DNA of 64,000 nt. It comes from Gnetum montanum (Eukaryota > Streptophyta > Gnetopsida > Gnetales > Gnetaceae). Below are positions 10,968-23,318 of this stretch, one piece after another. Below the pieces are notes generated by a model that did no database searches, was not told the DNA's origin, and saw only the letters and a list, made by a program, of their open reading frames with translations. The position numbers and the translations under genes were made by a program. The DNA is taken from the NCBI GenBank assembly GCA_015680685.1, contig MNCI01026431.1:62001-126000 (forward strand), read 5' to 3'. The first letter of the stretch is position 1. The number at the start of each line of letters is the position of its first letter.

Positions 10968-11578
10968 GTGTGTTAAATTTATTTTCCATGTGCGAATGTT
11001 GTACTTATCATGCAAAGGATTGCATCACATTTTAATGATTGCTTTATTCTTTATTTATGAAATACATAAAAATATTGAGCATGGGCTGTGAGTAATTAGT
11101 TAGCTCACATTGTTTTGCACTTGAAAGTACTCAGTTCAAAACCTAGTACCCACACCCTAAGCATGCTAGCTTAGTAGCATTATTTCATGCATCTTGTATT
11201 GCCTTACCATCAAAAGAAAAATATATAAAAATATTCATATCATAAAAATATCATTTCCATGCTTTGCCAATATGGGTTTTATTTATTAAATGTAATGATA
11301 TTTACAAGTAAACTTTTCAATTCACATTTCTTGTCTTCGTTGGTATTTACAACTAGTTTATTATGCATTGTATTGATAAACTTCTTGTCATCATGAGGAG
11401 CCTCTGAGAAAATCATAAATAAAAAGGATACTTTTATGCTTTTACAATAAGAATATCTTATTTTGTTAGAACAAGACTAAAATAATAATGCTTATGGTTG
11501 ACATTTACACTCTTAATAATGTTTAGTTTCATTTAAAAATAATTAAGTAGTTTAAGTATATATTTGAGTGTTGTTACT
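10968..11578. other. spacer between elements A and B
   Basis: AT-rich DNA without an ORF. It holds the right duplication of A (10968-10972), a possible SINE, and the presumed left duplication of B (TTACT, 11574-11578), whose partner lies outside the window. Confidence 0.5.
11082..11240 (+). repeat. possible tRNA-derived SINE
   Basis: A box A-like TAGCTCACATTG near 11101 is followed about 30 nt later by a box B-like AGTTCAAAACC, then about 80 nt of body and an A-rich end. The spacing is right for polymerase III promoters; both boxes deviate from consensus. No target-site duplication was established. Confidence 0.3.
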
Positions 11579-12472
11579 TGATGAGTGGTGGAGGTATCCC
11601 AACACTCTACCATATAAGTCATGAATTTCTGTGCGTGACCAAATCGTAATCCATGAATGAGTAGTGTAATTATACTAGTAATTGATGTTAAGTTTGTGAT
11701 TGTTGTCTTTCCACTTCGAGTTAGTGAGGTTCAATCATATGGTTTAACTCTTAGTGAGGTACATGATAGATGATGTTGTAGGGCTCTTAATACTCTTAGT
11801 CATACACATGGTTAAGCAAAAGATAAAATTCTAAGTCTAGTTTACTATGAAAACACAAATCTATCTTAGCCTAGAGCAAGGGATATTTGGTCTTGGTCTA
11901 CCGTACACGCCTTGGACTCATGTAATTATCACTAGAATTACCAAAAGGAATTACTACTAAGTGAATCAAGCAATGCCACTATCAGGTTACTAGATAACTA
12001 CACTTAGTGCTCAAAACTAGTCGTATCCATTCCACTTAACTAGTAAACATGGAAAGTAAAGTGCTTGAAATGTAAATGATTAACTAAGAAAGTAAGAAAA
12101 TTATTCTAAGTAAAGCATAAAGAAAACTAAGGAATGCTATAATGATGAGAAACAACTTCGATCTTTATTACTACACATAAACCGTATCGAAGTACAATTT
12201 ACTCAAATGAAGATGCTAGACAACTACTTAACATCACACTACGAGCATTCACACTATTTCTAAGACTACAAAAACAAACTGAAATAGTTTCCCTAATAGT
12301 AGAATGAAAAGTTGTTATTTGTGCATCCAAGTGTTGGCATTTATAGAGCTACACAAATTCCAAGACATTACATCAATGATGAAGTAGGATGAGCTACAAT
12401 ACTATAGCTACGATATTACTGATATGATATTGTAGATATGATATTGCATCGGTGAAAAAATTGGTTTTGTAA
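11579..12472 (-). repeat. element B 3' LTR
   Basis: In plus coordinates it starts TGATGAGTGGTGGAGG and ends next to TACCCCCA, the reversed polypurine motif that also adjoins LTRs at 16618 and 54194. The outer TG on the right has decayed (TAA instead of TCA). A reversed TATA (TTTATAG near 12350) follows an array of ATATGATATTG-like motifs. Confidence 0.75.
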
Positions 12473-12674
12473 TACCCCCACAATTGATGGGAAACTCATC
12501 CTTGAGTTAAAAAAATGAGAATAGTGTCCCTTACAAAATTGGAAGGTAGACTTAACATGACTAACTATTTACATGACTCTTGAATGCTACATTGGTCTTT
12601 TTATAAAATGGCACAGTTGACAATTGACAAGATGAATAAAACAGAACCAAAAGCTAAAGTAGCTTGATGTAGTT

Positions 12675-15430
12675 CTATGTTCCAGGCGGTGGAGGCACTT
12701 CCATTAGCTTCTTCTCTTTGTCATCAAGCTTCTGAAATTGATAGTTATTTAAGAGCATATAAAGTTTCTCTTCCTCTATCCTTGGATCATGTACTATCCA
12801 TGCTGATTGGGCAATGTTTGATGGAGTCAATATGTCCCACGGGCATGGTAGATACAGGTACATTTTGTTTGCTTTCATGTACCACACAGCAAACTATTGT
12901 CATTATTCCTTAAAAGCTCTAGCTACCTTTCTAAGTTCATAGTAGTCAAACATTCTACATGCTAAATTTGTTGTGACATATTTTTGGCCTTGGTAGCTAG
13001 CCTTCATGATTTCTAGCTTAAAGTTTGCCACATGTAACTTTTGCAAGGCATCCTTCCTATCTACAAAATCCTTCTTATATAATGCATACACTATTGCGAG
13101 CTACTGCTTTAGCTCATTCCAAGGTTGGCTTACTATTAACATGGCCAAGTTAGCATATTGGAGATTTGCTAATCCCATGTATTCTATAAGATTCTCTATC
13201 TATAGGTCTTTGTTTTTGATTTTTTCTTGGTAAACATGGGCTAAACTATCCAAGATGGGCTACCCATTTGGAGTCTAACCTATCATGGAATTGATGTTGG
13301 CTTTTTCCATTTATATTTCTTTCTCATTTATCGACTTGTACATGCCCATTTGGCTTGTAAATGCTCTTTGAGCTTCTCATGTCTTTTGGCCTTATTTTTC
13401 CATGAGCTTATCTAAATGATGGACTTTTGTCGGATTGTGTGGACTTCTTCCATTAATAGGGTCCTATTTTCTCAAGCCAAATTGCTCATGTCTTGGTTGA
13501 CTCTAATGAGTTGTTCTTGTAATTGATGAGTACTTTTCTTGAGAACATGTTTCTACTTTTCTACATCTATCAACCTTGTGTTGTCAATAATGAGCTTCTT
13601 ACTCCCCTCTTCTAAGGCTCTGATAGCTTTGATGTGTGTGTATATTTATGCTTCAAGTACTAAGGCATTCCACATCATCTTCTCTCTTTCCATCTCTACA
13701 TGTATGTTGTGGGCAATCAATTGTCTCACCTAATCAATTCTAAATTTTTCAAGATGGTTCAAGACAACAAACTATGCAAGATCTCTTACTTCTAATTTTA
13801 GAGCTACTAATTCTACTTGCAATCTTTGCACTTCATTTTTAGCATGTTCTACCCTCATCTCTACCATCACCAACTTCTCTTTTGTAGAATTAAGTTAGAT
13901 TGCACTATAGTGATACCACTAGGGATATCAATAGATTTTGCTTGACTTGACCAGTTTACAGTAGTTTATCTAGGACATCTTCATGTTCAGCAGGAGTCAT
14001 TAAGGTACCAGCTAGCATTTGAGCATCATTAGCTTCAAAGATATCAATTAGTAGGACAATAGGGACATTGAAGGATTCTTTGATGTGATTAGTGATGACT
14101 TTAACTGCTCCTGCTGCGTCGTGGTGCTACATAACCACTACTATGGCACCTTCACCAGTTTTTAACATGATTTGGAATGATGCAACATTTTTTGAAATTT
14201 GTTGTGCCAAGTCTTCTTCTCCTCCTACTTGCAATGACACCTACCTACTTGTAGGGTTTGTTGAAACTATGGGCTAGATAAAGCTTTCTCTAACTTTGTA
14301 AGGACTAGACTCCTCCCTTACTCCCTAGCTAATTGTATTTATGATTTAATGCAAATGGCTCATTGATGGTTGATAGTCCTATGAGGTGGTGGAGCTTGTT
14401 GTTTAGGTCTATCTCTAGTAGGTGTTGACTGATGGGTCCTGCTTGTTGCTACTATCTAATAGTTGGAATGTTCCCTTAATGCCCATAGATGTTTCGAACT
14501 AATTTTCTTTGGTGGCACTGGTTTTGACATTTTTTCATGATAGGCATTTTGGGCTTTTCTTGGGACATCATTAGTGTACCTCGAATCCCTACCTGTTTGC
14601 AAACCTTTCTTATTAGGTAAGGAAATGACACTGTTGGTTTTCTTGCCTTCTTCTCCTCAAACCATCTTTGAATCTCCAGAAAGATTAGGTATGCAATGTT
14701 AGCATTAAATTTTCCCATCAGTATTACCCTCCCTCTAGCTACGTACATGGAGATTCTGTTAAGCCTCTTAGTTGGAAACAGGTGGTAAGTCCTAATCTTA
14801 AAATAGATCTTTTCTTTAGTAGTCATCTCACTGTAATCTTTATCTTCTTTACTATAGGCCCTTTGTAGTCACAGTTCCTTTACATCTATGTTTAATCTTG
14901 TGGAGAATTGTGTCACGTTGGCTCCTTCATTTTGGATGTGTAAGGCCTTAGCAATTGCCTCAATGGAGTAGGAAATAGAGATTCCTTCTATCTTCACAAT
15001 TGCATCATCTTGTTTATTTTCCAAAATTGGTAAACCACTCCTAGGTACCATTCTACATTGCTAAACAATGTTGGCCATAGTGGAGATGCCTAGAGTTGTG
15101 TTTGAATAGCTTCTAGAGTAAACTCCATGAATGGACCAAAGTTTAGTTCCACAATGACCATGGACATGATAGATTTTTCTTGGATGACCTATAAACAATC
15201 AGCAGATAATGTGAGATGTTGTCCTTGTTTAGGTGTTGGTGGTGCTTCCACCTATGCTTGTGTTGAGTGTTCAGTGGCAGGAATTTGGTGATGAATGTTG
15301 AATGATTGAGCTTTTTGGTTAGCATGTCTAGCTTGTGGTGTCTGTTCTCCCACTTAGTCACTTCCATAGCCTTTTTATTTTTTCTTCCTCTCTGCGAAAG
15401 TCCTTCAGCTAGTGGTTTCTTTAGGACCAT
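12675..15430 (-). pseudogene. ORF-X, copy B
   Basis: Same protein family as 7199-9927. The start (ATG at 15430-15428) is chosen because GATTGCAA directly precedes it, as in copy A. Recognisable parts are EGISISYSIEAIAKAL (near 15000), KIRTYHLFPTKRLN and ARGRVILMGKFNANI (about 14700-14800), a coiled-coil half, and the end MEVPPPPGT with a stop at 12677-12675. It is broken by stops and frameshifts. This copy sits 3' of integrase in the only pol-bearing element, which shows ORF-X was part of the autonomous lineage. Confidence 0.65.
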
Positions 15431-15709
15431 TTGCAATCATTAAGTTTTTAGGATTACCAAAGTGTTCAAATGGGTTCTTAATGGTTCATGATCCTTCTCA
15501 TACTCTTGGTTTGATCAAGTTCTTATTTTATCATGATTGTAGACTTAGAAAAATCTCAAATAAAAACCCTTAAGTGTTATTCCTCTAATTATTATGACCT
15601 TCCATAGTTATCATTTTCTCAATTATTATGCTCTTATTTGGTTGATATGGTTAGTTAGAAGAACTAGTTAAGTTCATTGGCTAGAATTTGGTTAGTTAGG
15701 TATAATGTT

Positions 15710-16618
15710 TGATGAGCTGCGAGGTACCCCTATGCTCAACCATATGAATATGAGTGTGTACGTGTGATTCGATCGAACTCCGTAGAGGGACTAGTTGTGG
15801 CACCTAGATGGTTATAGGTTGATCACAGTTCGCTATCTTCCCACTTGGACTAGTATCTACTTTGTCACATATGATTTAGTCTAGAGTGAGGTGTATGATG
15901 TGATCCCTACTATGCTACTCCTAAGGACAATAAGAGATAACTTAATTAAGCTAATGGAAAATAGGAAATAAGATCTAAGCTAGACTAAGTGCAAATCCAT
16001 CCCTAATCATTCGTATGCATCTTGGACTTTGTGTACTACTTCTAGAACTACCAAGCACACATCACTCGAAACCCTACTCAATACGCTACTAGGTTACCAT
16101 GTAGTTACACTTAAATGTTCATGATTAAGGCATACTCATTCCACTTTAACAACAAGAATAGTAAATGATGATAAAAGAAATATTAACTAAAAAAAAGAAC
16201 AATAAAAAATCAATAATTAAAATAATTAAAAGCTAAGTGATTGCTACAATGATGGAGTAATCTTGATCTTTATTACCAATCGTGTGTGTGTCCAAGTACG
16301 TCACACTCAAACAAAGGTTTCATACAATTACAAGCATCACACTGAGGGCATGCACTTGGAAAGAATACTAAAACTAACTATAAGAACTTAAAAATAAAAA
16401 TCGACTAAAGACTGTGCTCCCCCCTTCCCCCCAAAAAAAAACTTCTTCTATCATGCACCATAATGCTATATTTATAGGATAACATAGGAACAACAATATC
16501 GGATATCTGACATCGTTTCCAAGCTTGCAATATCATGTATTTGATATCGCATACCTGTGATATTGTGTACTCAATATTGCATACCTGATATCGGGGCTTG
16601 GCAGATTGTGACTCATCA
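15710..16618 (-). repeat. element C 3' LTR
   Basis: It begins TGATGAGCTGCGAGGTACC in plus coordinates and ends GTGACTCATCA, followed by TACCCCCATGAC, the reversed polypurine tract. The GATATCG-type array is at about 16488-16602, beside a reversed TATA (TATTTATAGG near 16470). Confidence 0.9.
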
Positions 16619-16793
16619 TACCCCCATGACTAAATAAAAACTCATCCTTGAGTCAAACAAAATGAGGAACAAGTTCATTTGATTATAAATAATGGATAGT
16701 TATGGAATTATTGATTGACCATGGACTATTTCATGTCATAGTGTGGAAAAAAAAAAATTTGAACACCAACACAAAATACAAAACTTGTGAAAC

Positions 16794-19591
16794 TCATGTG
16801 GTTTCTAGTGCTGGTGGCTCCTCCATGGGCACCTTTCCTTTGTCTTGTGCACCAGGCATCTAAAATTGATACCTTTGAAGAAGCACCTAAAGTTTCTCCT
16901 CTTCTATCCAAGGATCATGAGCTATTCATGCTGATGTTCCAATGTTTGATGGAGCCGACAATTCCCATGGACACGACAACTACAGGAACATTTGATTGGC
17001 CTTAACATATCATGCTGCAAATAGTTGTTGTTCCTCTTCATAGGCTCTAGCTTTGTCTTTGAGTTCTTGGTAATCTATAAGTTGTCGAGCCAAATTTGCT
17101 ACTACATCTTTTTGACTTTGGTAGCTGGCTTTTACCACCTCCAATTTAGAGTTTGCAACCTCTAATCACTTCAATGTTTTGTTATGTTCAGCAAACTTTA
17201 CTTCATATCTTGCGTAAGTGGCTACTACTTACTTCTCCACCTCATTCCTCGGGTGTCCTGCTGTCAACATGGCTAAGTTGGCATATCGTAGATTTGCCAA
17301 CTCCATGTATTCTTTGAGATCTTGAATCTACAGGTCCTAGCTTTTTAAGTTTGCTTGATGGGAAAGGGCATAACTATCTAGAATGGTTTGCTAATTAGTG
17401 TTTTAAGCACTGAGGGAGTTGATATGCACCTTAGCTATTCAAAGTTCCTTCTCAATGATTTACTTATACATGCCCACTTAGTCGTAGAAGTGCTACTTTA
17501 ATCTTTCATGCTTCTTAGCCTCATTTTGTCACATGCTTATTTCAATAGCTGTCTTATATGGGATGGCACTTACCTCCTTCATTAAGAGGGTTCTATTTGC
17601 TCTGGTGAAGTGACTTATATCTTGGTTGACTCTTATTAATTATTCTCTCATTTGTTGAAAGCTTTCCTTGAGAACATTTTTTTGTTTTTCAATGGTAGTC
17701 AACTAGAGGTTCTTAGTAGCAAGTTGTTTATTCTCCTCTTGTAAAGCATTGAGGGCTTTGGCATGGGCATATGCTTTTGCTTCTACTACTGATGCATCCC
17801 AATCAGCGTTTGCTTTTTCCATTGCCTCCCTTTTATTCTCCATTAATAATTCATTCAGTTGCTCTGTTCTAAACGAGTCTAACTGATCAGCTACAACAAA
17901 TTGGGATGAATCCCATTGTTCAGCTTGTAGGATGAAAAAATTTTCTTGGAGTCTCTACAACTTAGCTTCTGCATGTTCAACCCTAACCTCAACCATGATC
18001 AGCTTCCCTATAGTGATGATGAGGTTTGATTGTACTATAGTGACATTATCAAGAATGTCAAATAAAGAAGTCATTACTTGCCCTGTTTGCAGTAAACAAT
18101 TAAGAACATCCTCATGCATAGTGGGAGTCATCAAGGGACCAGTTACGAATTGAGCATCTCTTGCTCCAGTTAGATCTACTAGTGGCATAACAGGAATGTT
18201 AAAAGATTTTTTAATGTGGTCTATGACCACCTCTACTGCTCTAGCTGCATCCTAGTGTTGCATGACCACCACTGTGGCACCTTCACCAGTTTCTAATTGC
18301 CCTTGGAATGATGCAACATTTCTAGAGATCTATTGTGACTAGTGTGATTCCCCTTCTCCTAATTGAATTGAGACTTCATCCTTTGTAGGATCAATTAATA
18401 TGGTTGGCTGTACAACATTATCAATCACCTTGAAGAGATTGGCCTTGTCTCTGCTACCTCAACTGATTATCTCAACAATGGCCCTAAGATGGCTCATTAA
18501 TGGTTGGTAATCTTACGGTGGTGGTGGTGGTTGCTGGTCTTGCTAGCCTGTGGGCTATGTGCTAGGCGTTGCTTCTTGTTGTTGGCTAGGCCTATAAGTT
18601 GGCTAGGCCCTACCGTTTGAGGTGTAGTGTACCCAACTATCTATTCTTGTTTAGGCTCCAATGTCTTACCAACATCTTTTCTTGGTGCTGGTGTGTTGAG
18701 TAATTTAGCATATGAACCATTTTGAGCTTTTTTGAGGACGCCATTGGTGTAACCTAGAATTCCAACATGTCTCACAGCTTCCTGATTAGACACAGAAAGG
18801 GCAATGCAAACTTTCCTATCTTCCATTCTTCAAACCGCCTTAATATTTCTGTTAAATATAGATAAGGAAAATTGGCATCAATCTTGCCCATCAAAATTAC
18901 ACTTCCTCTTGCTGCATAAGTAGAAATTTTGTTAAAACCCTTTGTTGGAAAAATATGATAGGTGCCAAATTTAAAGTAAATCCTTTCTTCAAGGGTTAAT
19001 TCTCCATATGTCTTATTTTCTTTACCATACATCCTTTTTAACCATACTTTCCTTGCATCTGCATCAGAGCAAGTGGATAAATGAGCAACTTTTGGGTCCT
19101 CTATTTGGAAGATTCAAAACTTCTGCAATAGCCTTTGTGGAGAAATCTACTAAAATTCCACCAATATCAATGGTGGTGCCCTCTTCTTTATTATGCCAAA
19201 GCTGATATGTTTTACCGAAATACCACTCTCCACTCTCTAAGAGGATGGGCCATAGTAGAGATCCCTTAAGTAGATTCTTGACTAATTTAGGGGTGAATTC
19301 AGTAAAAGGCCCAAAATTAAATTCCACAATCATGATAGAGGATGTTAACTTTTCCCGAATGGCTTGAACACATTCTAGGGATAATGTGAGGTGTTGTTCT
19401 TGTTATGGTGCCCTGACCTCTCCACCTTCTACTTGGCCAAATTGTGTAGTGACAGGAGTTTCTTGATGGATGTTGAATAATTATGCCTCCTGCTCTGCAT
19501 ATTCTGCATGAGGTCCTTGGCCTCTACCTCCTCTTGGGTGTTTAGTTGCACCTTGAGAAGGTCCTCCTTGCTGTCCTCTTTTAGGGGCCAT
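16794..19591 (-). pseudogene. ORF-X, copy C
   Basis: The best-preserved N-terminus of ORF-X. The ATG (19591-19589) follows an intact splice acceptor (GATTATAG). The first residues are Gly/Arg/Gln-rich (MAPKRGQQGGPSQG), which may bind RNA. The globular part shows FNFGPFTEFTPKLVK, QLWHNKEEGTTIDIGG, VDFSTKAIAEVLNLPN and FGTYHIFPTKGFNKI; then comes the coiled coil, and the end is PMEEPPALETT with a stop at 16796-16794. Internal stops and frameshifts inactivate it. Function unknown; structural or RNA-associated roles are guesses. Confidence 0.7.
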
Positions 19592-19841
19592 CTATAATCA
19601 CACAAGGATCAATTGTTAGTAAGGTTATCTAAAGAAATTTAGTTATCTTATACCTTACTCATTACCTTTAATAAATGTTTAATTGTTTGCTTATTGTGAT
19701 TCTAGAGTTAGAAATTTTTCAAGGAAGTTGCCTTGAAAGTTTAATATCAGACCTGATTTGTTTAGGTGACACATACAATAACTTAGATGACTTAAGTAAA
19801 GGGAGAAAATTAGTTTGACATGAATTTTTGATAGTACTGAC
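19592..19841 (-). other. predicted leader intron before ORF-X (element C)
   Basis: On the minus strand a decayed donor GTCAGT (19841) faces an intact acceptor, with CTTACTAAC as branch point and GATTATAG directly before the ATG. Length is 250 nt against 249 nt in element A, and the flanking GGATATCATA is shared. Confidence 0.5.
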
Positions 19842-20086
19842 CCCTATGATATCCTTCAGGTGATAGAAAATTTCAAAAAAAGTATGCACAAGTTCTACAG
19901 TATGCCTGCCCCAAGGCTAAGTTGAACACCTTGGGTTTAATTAGGTTTAATTGGAAAAGAAATTGGAGTGTCAAAGAGCAAAATATTGGAAATTGAATTT
20001 AGACTCATAAAGCTCTAAAAATCGTGGAAGAAAATTTGAACAAGTCCCTTCACGTCAATTGTTGAAAATAACATGTAGTGTGCGGG

Positions 20087-20180
20087 GTCTCCTGTATATA
20101 CTTTTTATGGACATGATATTGTGTACAGGATAGTGTGTACCCAATATCGTGTTGGACCTGATATCGTGTCCCAACCAAGA
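20087..20180 (-). promoter_or_regulatory. internal LTR-like promoter upstream of ORF-X (element C)
   Basis: On the minus strand there are repeats around ACGATATC/CAATATC, then CATAAAAAGTATATA as a TATA-like element. It matches the element A module at 6604-6700 in position and layout. Confidence 0.5.
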
Positions 20181-20482
20181 TAGGGTACTTAGTAGAATGG
20201 ATGATTGTTTGAGTTTTTAGGGCCAAAATTGAAGGATTTGAGGTAGATTCGAAAGGTCTATGATAATGGAAAGTGGGAATTGAGGCACTGAAAGTGTAAT
20301 GAAGTGGCAACATACAATGAAGTTCTTTGAAAAGGATAAGGAAAAAGGACATGTAATGGTTCTAAATAATGTTTGATTAAAATGATGACAAAGGAAAGAA
20401 TAGATTTGGCAATGGAGTACTCGGAGGGTATAAAATGATGTGGTGGTGTGCAACAAGTACAAATTACAAACGCCATGCAAGT

Positions 20483-20551
20483 AGGTCCTCCCTAAAGCAA
20501 GTTCCAACCTATATTGCCCTTGCATAACCACACATTAAAATGTCTGTAGGC
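20483..20551 (-). other. conserved post-pol non-coding block (copy C)
   Basis: Reversed copy of the block at 6223-6290, containing CTTGCTTTAGGGAGGACC. The surrounding 20552-21558 is non-coding and collinear with element A. Confidence 0.65.
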
Positions 20552-21558
20552 ACTATAAGGGTTAAATGCAACTTGCACCTATGCAACAAAACACACACAT
20601 GGTAAGTATCACAACTATGAGGTATGAATTCTATGCCACACAAGACACAAGTTAGAAGTACTTAGACCATGAGATGAGATGAATTGTAGAAGGGATTACA
20701 GAGATCTGGATGTGAGGTAACTTACCTTGGGCACAATGAATCCTATGTGTTATGCATGATTAAAGTACCATTAGCCTTTTGATCCAAGATCAAAACCAAG
20801 TTCATACCATTGATTAGTGACATCACATTATTTCATCCGAATGATAGACAACCATATGAGCATCATGACAATAAGGTGTAAGATCACTTGGTGTTTTGTG
20901 CAAGGGAGGAGTGATTTGAATTTGTTTTGGCACATTTCTCTTGTGCTTTTCTTTTCTACTTCACTTCTTTCTTTTCTTCTTTGCTTTCTAGGTGATTTAG
21001 AGAAGCTGCCAACCTTTAGGCATGGGTGCATGTCTTTCTAATGGAACCTCCCAGAATAGCATTGAGTTCTTTTATTGAGTACCTTTATTACGACTCTTAC
21101 TCCCATTGTTCATTAGATCTATAAGGATCTTAGTACAACCAAGCTACATGATAGCACATACAGATGTCACCAAAGAGAACCCACAAGTCCCCTTGATGTC
21201 ACACTCTTGCCATTTCCTCTTAGTCCGTCACTCTTCGCTCTGGGCATAATGAGTACAAAGTTACTTTAAGTTTTGATGATAACAAGAATATCATCATACC
21301 CAAAGCAAGAACCTCTTATTAATAGAATGGATGGGTGGATGTTGTGGGCTCATTGTCCAAATAATTAGTCACTTGTGACTCAATAACATAGAAAAGCATC
21401 TTAACTGATTGGTTACATGAGTATTTTATTCACATATGAGATTACCCACAAAATGATAAAATGAAAAATTGGAAAATAAGAAATTAGAAAATAAAAAATT
21501 GAAAAACAAAATATTTGTAAAACTAAGGAAAAGAAAAAACATTTACTAATTCTGCTTA

Positions 21559-22420
21559 TTAGAATGGGGGGTATCCCCCATGACTAAACCTTTGATCATG
21601 GTGAGAATTCATGAATGGAAAATTAGGATCCATGCATGTTGGAAATATTAGGGTTCGATCATATCCAAACCGCTGGGTGTCTTTTGGTGTAGTGGTAGGA
21701 ACGTACCCAAATTGAGGTGCACACACTTAATTAAAGTAGGCATAGTGGGGCAGATTATAAGATGTGGTCATGTGATAAGAAACTGACCCATTATGACACC
21801 TATGACCATAAGATGATATGCAAGGATTGATATGTCTTCTCATGTTGTTATATTCATTTGGCCACATGATTGTTGGAGTATTAATTGGTGGCTTGGATTA
21901 GGTAATAAGAGGTGTTAAGTTTGAAGAAGAAGATGCATCACTGTGTTGGGCTTGTGCTGAGTTGTAGGATGTAGTGGTTTTAGAATCATGTTATCTCTTT
22001 CTACAACCATGCCTAAAGAAATGATAATTTTGACATTGTGGAGGACTTCCACTACTGTTGATAGTAGTAGCATAAGTAATGTTCATTGGTTGGTGCTATG
22101 GTGCAAAACCTTCCGGTACAATTGTTGGTGATGCAGAAGAAGCTGAAGGATGAGAATATTGAGAGCAAGGAGGAGTGTAAGGAATATGAGGTGGTGATTT
22201 CGCATGAGAGCACATGGGTTGATGATACTCAGGAGAGAGATAATGATGAGGTGAAGTAGAGGATGTTGCTCTAGTTGGAGAAATAGGGTGTTGAACATAA
22301 TAAGCACTTGGTTTTGGGTGATATGAAGGGTGTGGCTAGTTTGGCAATGGCATCCGACACAATTGGGGGTTTTTTCACTATGGTTGAGCATAGTACTGAG
22401 GCTAGTAAAAATTTGCCCAT
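21559..22420 (-). pseudogene. gag: element C gag, 3' part
   Basis: C-terminal Pro/Tyr/Ser-rich tail of gag, separated from its 5' part by element D. It ends in the same GYPPF-stop as element A (stop at 21561-21559). Several stops are present. It joins 29411 on the other side of D. Confidence 0.65.
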
Positions 22421-23174
22421 TGATGGGACGCGATATCGCAACCTGTCACCAATTCTATAAATAAGAGGCAGCTCTCTCTTTTTTCTCCATCTAGATCTAG
22501 ACCTTAGCCAAACTCTTGTCATTTTTCCATTCCAGAGTTAGAATAATTTCCATGTGCCTGCAGTAGGAGTCCCAAAGTGAACGGATCTTTATTCGAGCAA
22601 TTCTGTACCTAAGCACACGATTGTGTAAGGTAATAAAGATGAACTTTTGGATAAAACTTGCAGTGCATGGACTAAGCTAAATAGGGCTTTAATTATTGTT
22701 AATGTTTAAATGCTTTATTAGTTAATTAAATCTCTCTCAACCCTTAACTCCTAGTTAAGTGGATTCAGCATGACCGCTTCGAGCATGTGCGTTACGCTTG
22801 GTAATCCCAGTAACAAATAGCGTTTGGTAATCCCAGTAGTGTTGCATTGGTTCAAGGTGTGAAAAGGCAAGTGGGAATGGATACCGATGCTAGGGTAATT
22901 AAGGTTTAGTTAGCTAAAGTTAGTTACTTTGTTTCTTCACCCTTTCCCTCATTAGCATAGGTGATAAAAACATAAAAGATATAAAAATCACATGCCTCAA
23001 GCTTACTTAATCATACAACCATGACAAATACAAGTGAGCTTGGGAGGATAACGATTGATTAACCTTAGGTGTTCCATAAGGCGTGTAGGCACTTAGTTTG
23101 TCGAGTTTGACCGGATTTCACGTGTAACGGTCATATTCGTATGGTTGAGTGTAGGGGCACCTCACCACTCATCA
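22421..23174 (+). repeat. element D 5' LTR
   Basis: Begins TGATGGGACGCG and ends CCACTCATCA. It is about 51 bp shorter than the 3' copy, having lost sequence between GATATC repeats in the promoter array. TATAAATAA lies at 22456. Confidence 0.9.
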
Positions 23175-23194
23175 TTGGTGCCGTTGCTAGGGAC
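23175..23194 (+). other. primer-binding site, tRNA-Asp type (D)
   Basis: TTGGTGCCGTTGCTAGGGAC directly after the LTR; it is very close to the complement of the plant tRNA-Asp 3' end. Confidence 0.85.
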
Positions 23195-23318
23195 TAAGTT
23201 GTTTGTGCACTAAGTAGAACATAGGAAATCATCCACATCGTTGGGAAGCTTAACGAACCCTTAGGGTTAATTAGAAGAAAATTTAAACAACGGTCAATAG
23301 CACACCAAAAAAATAACA

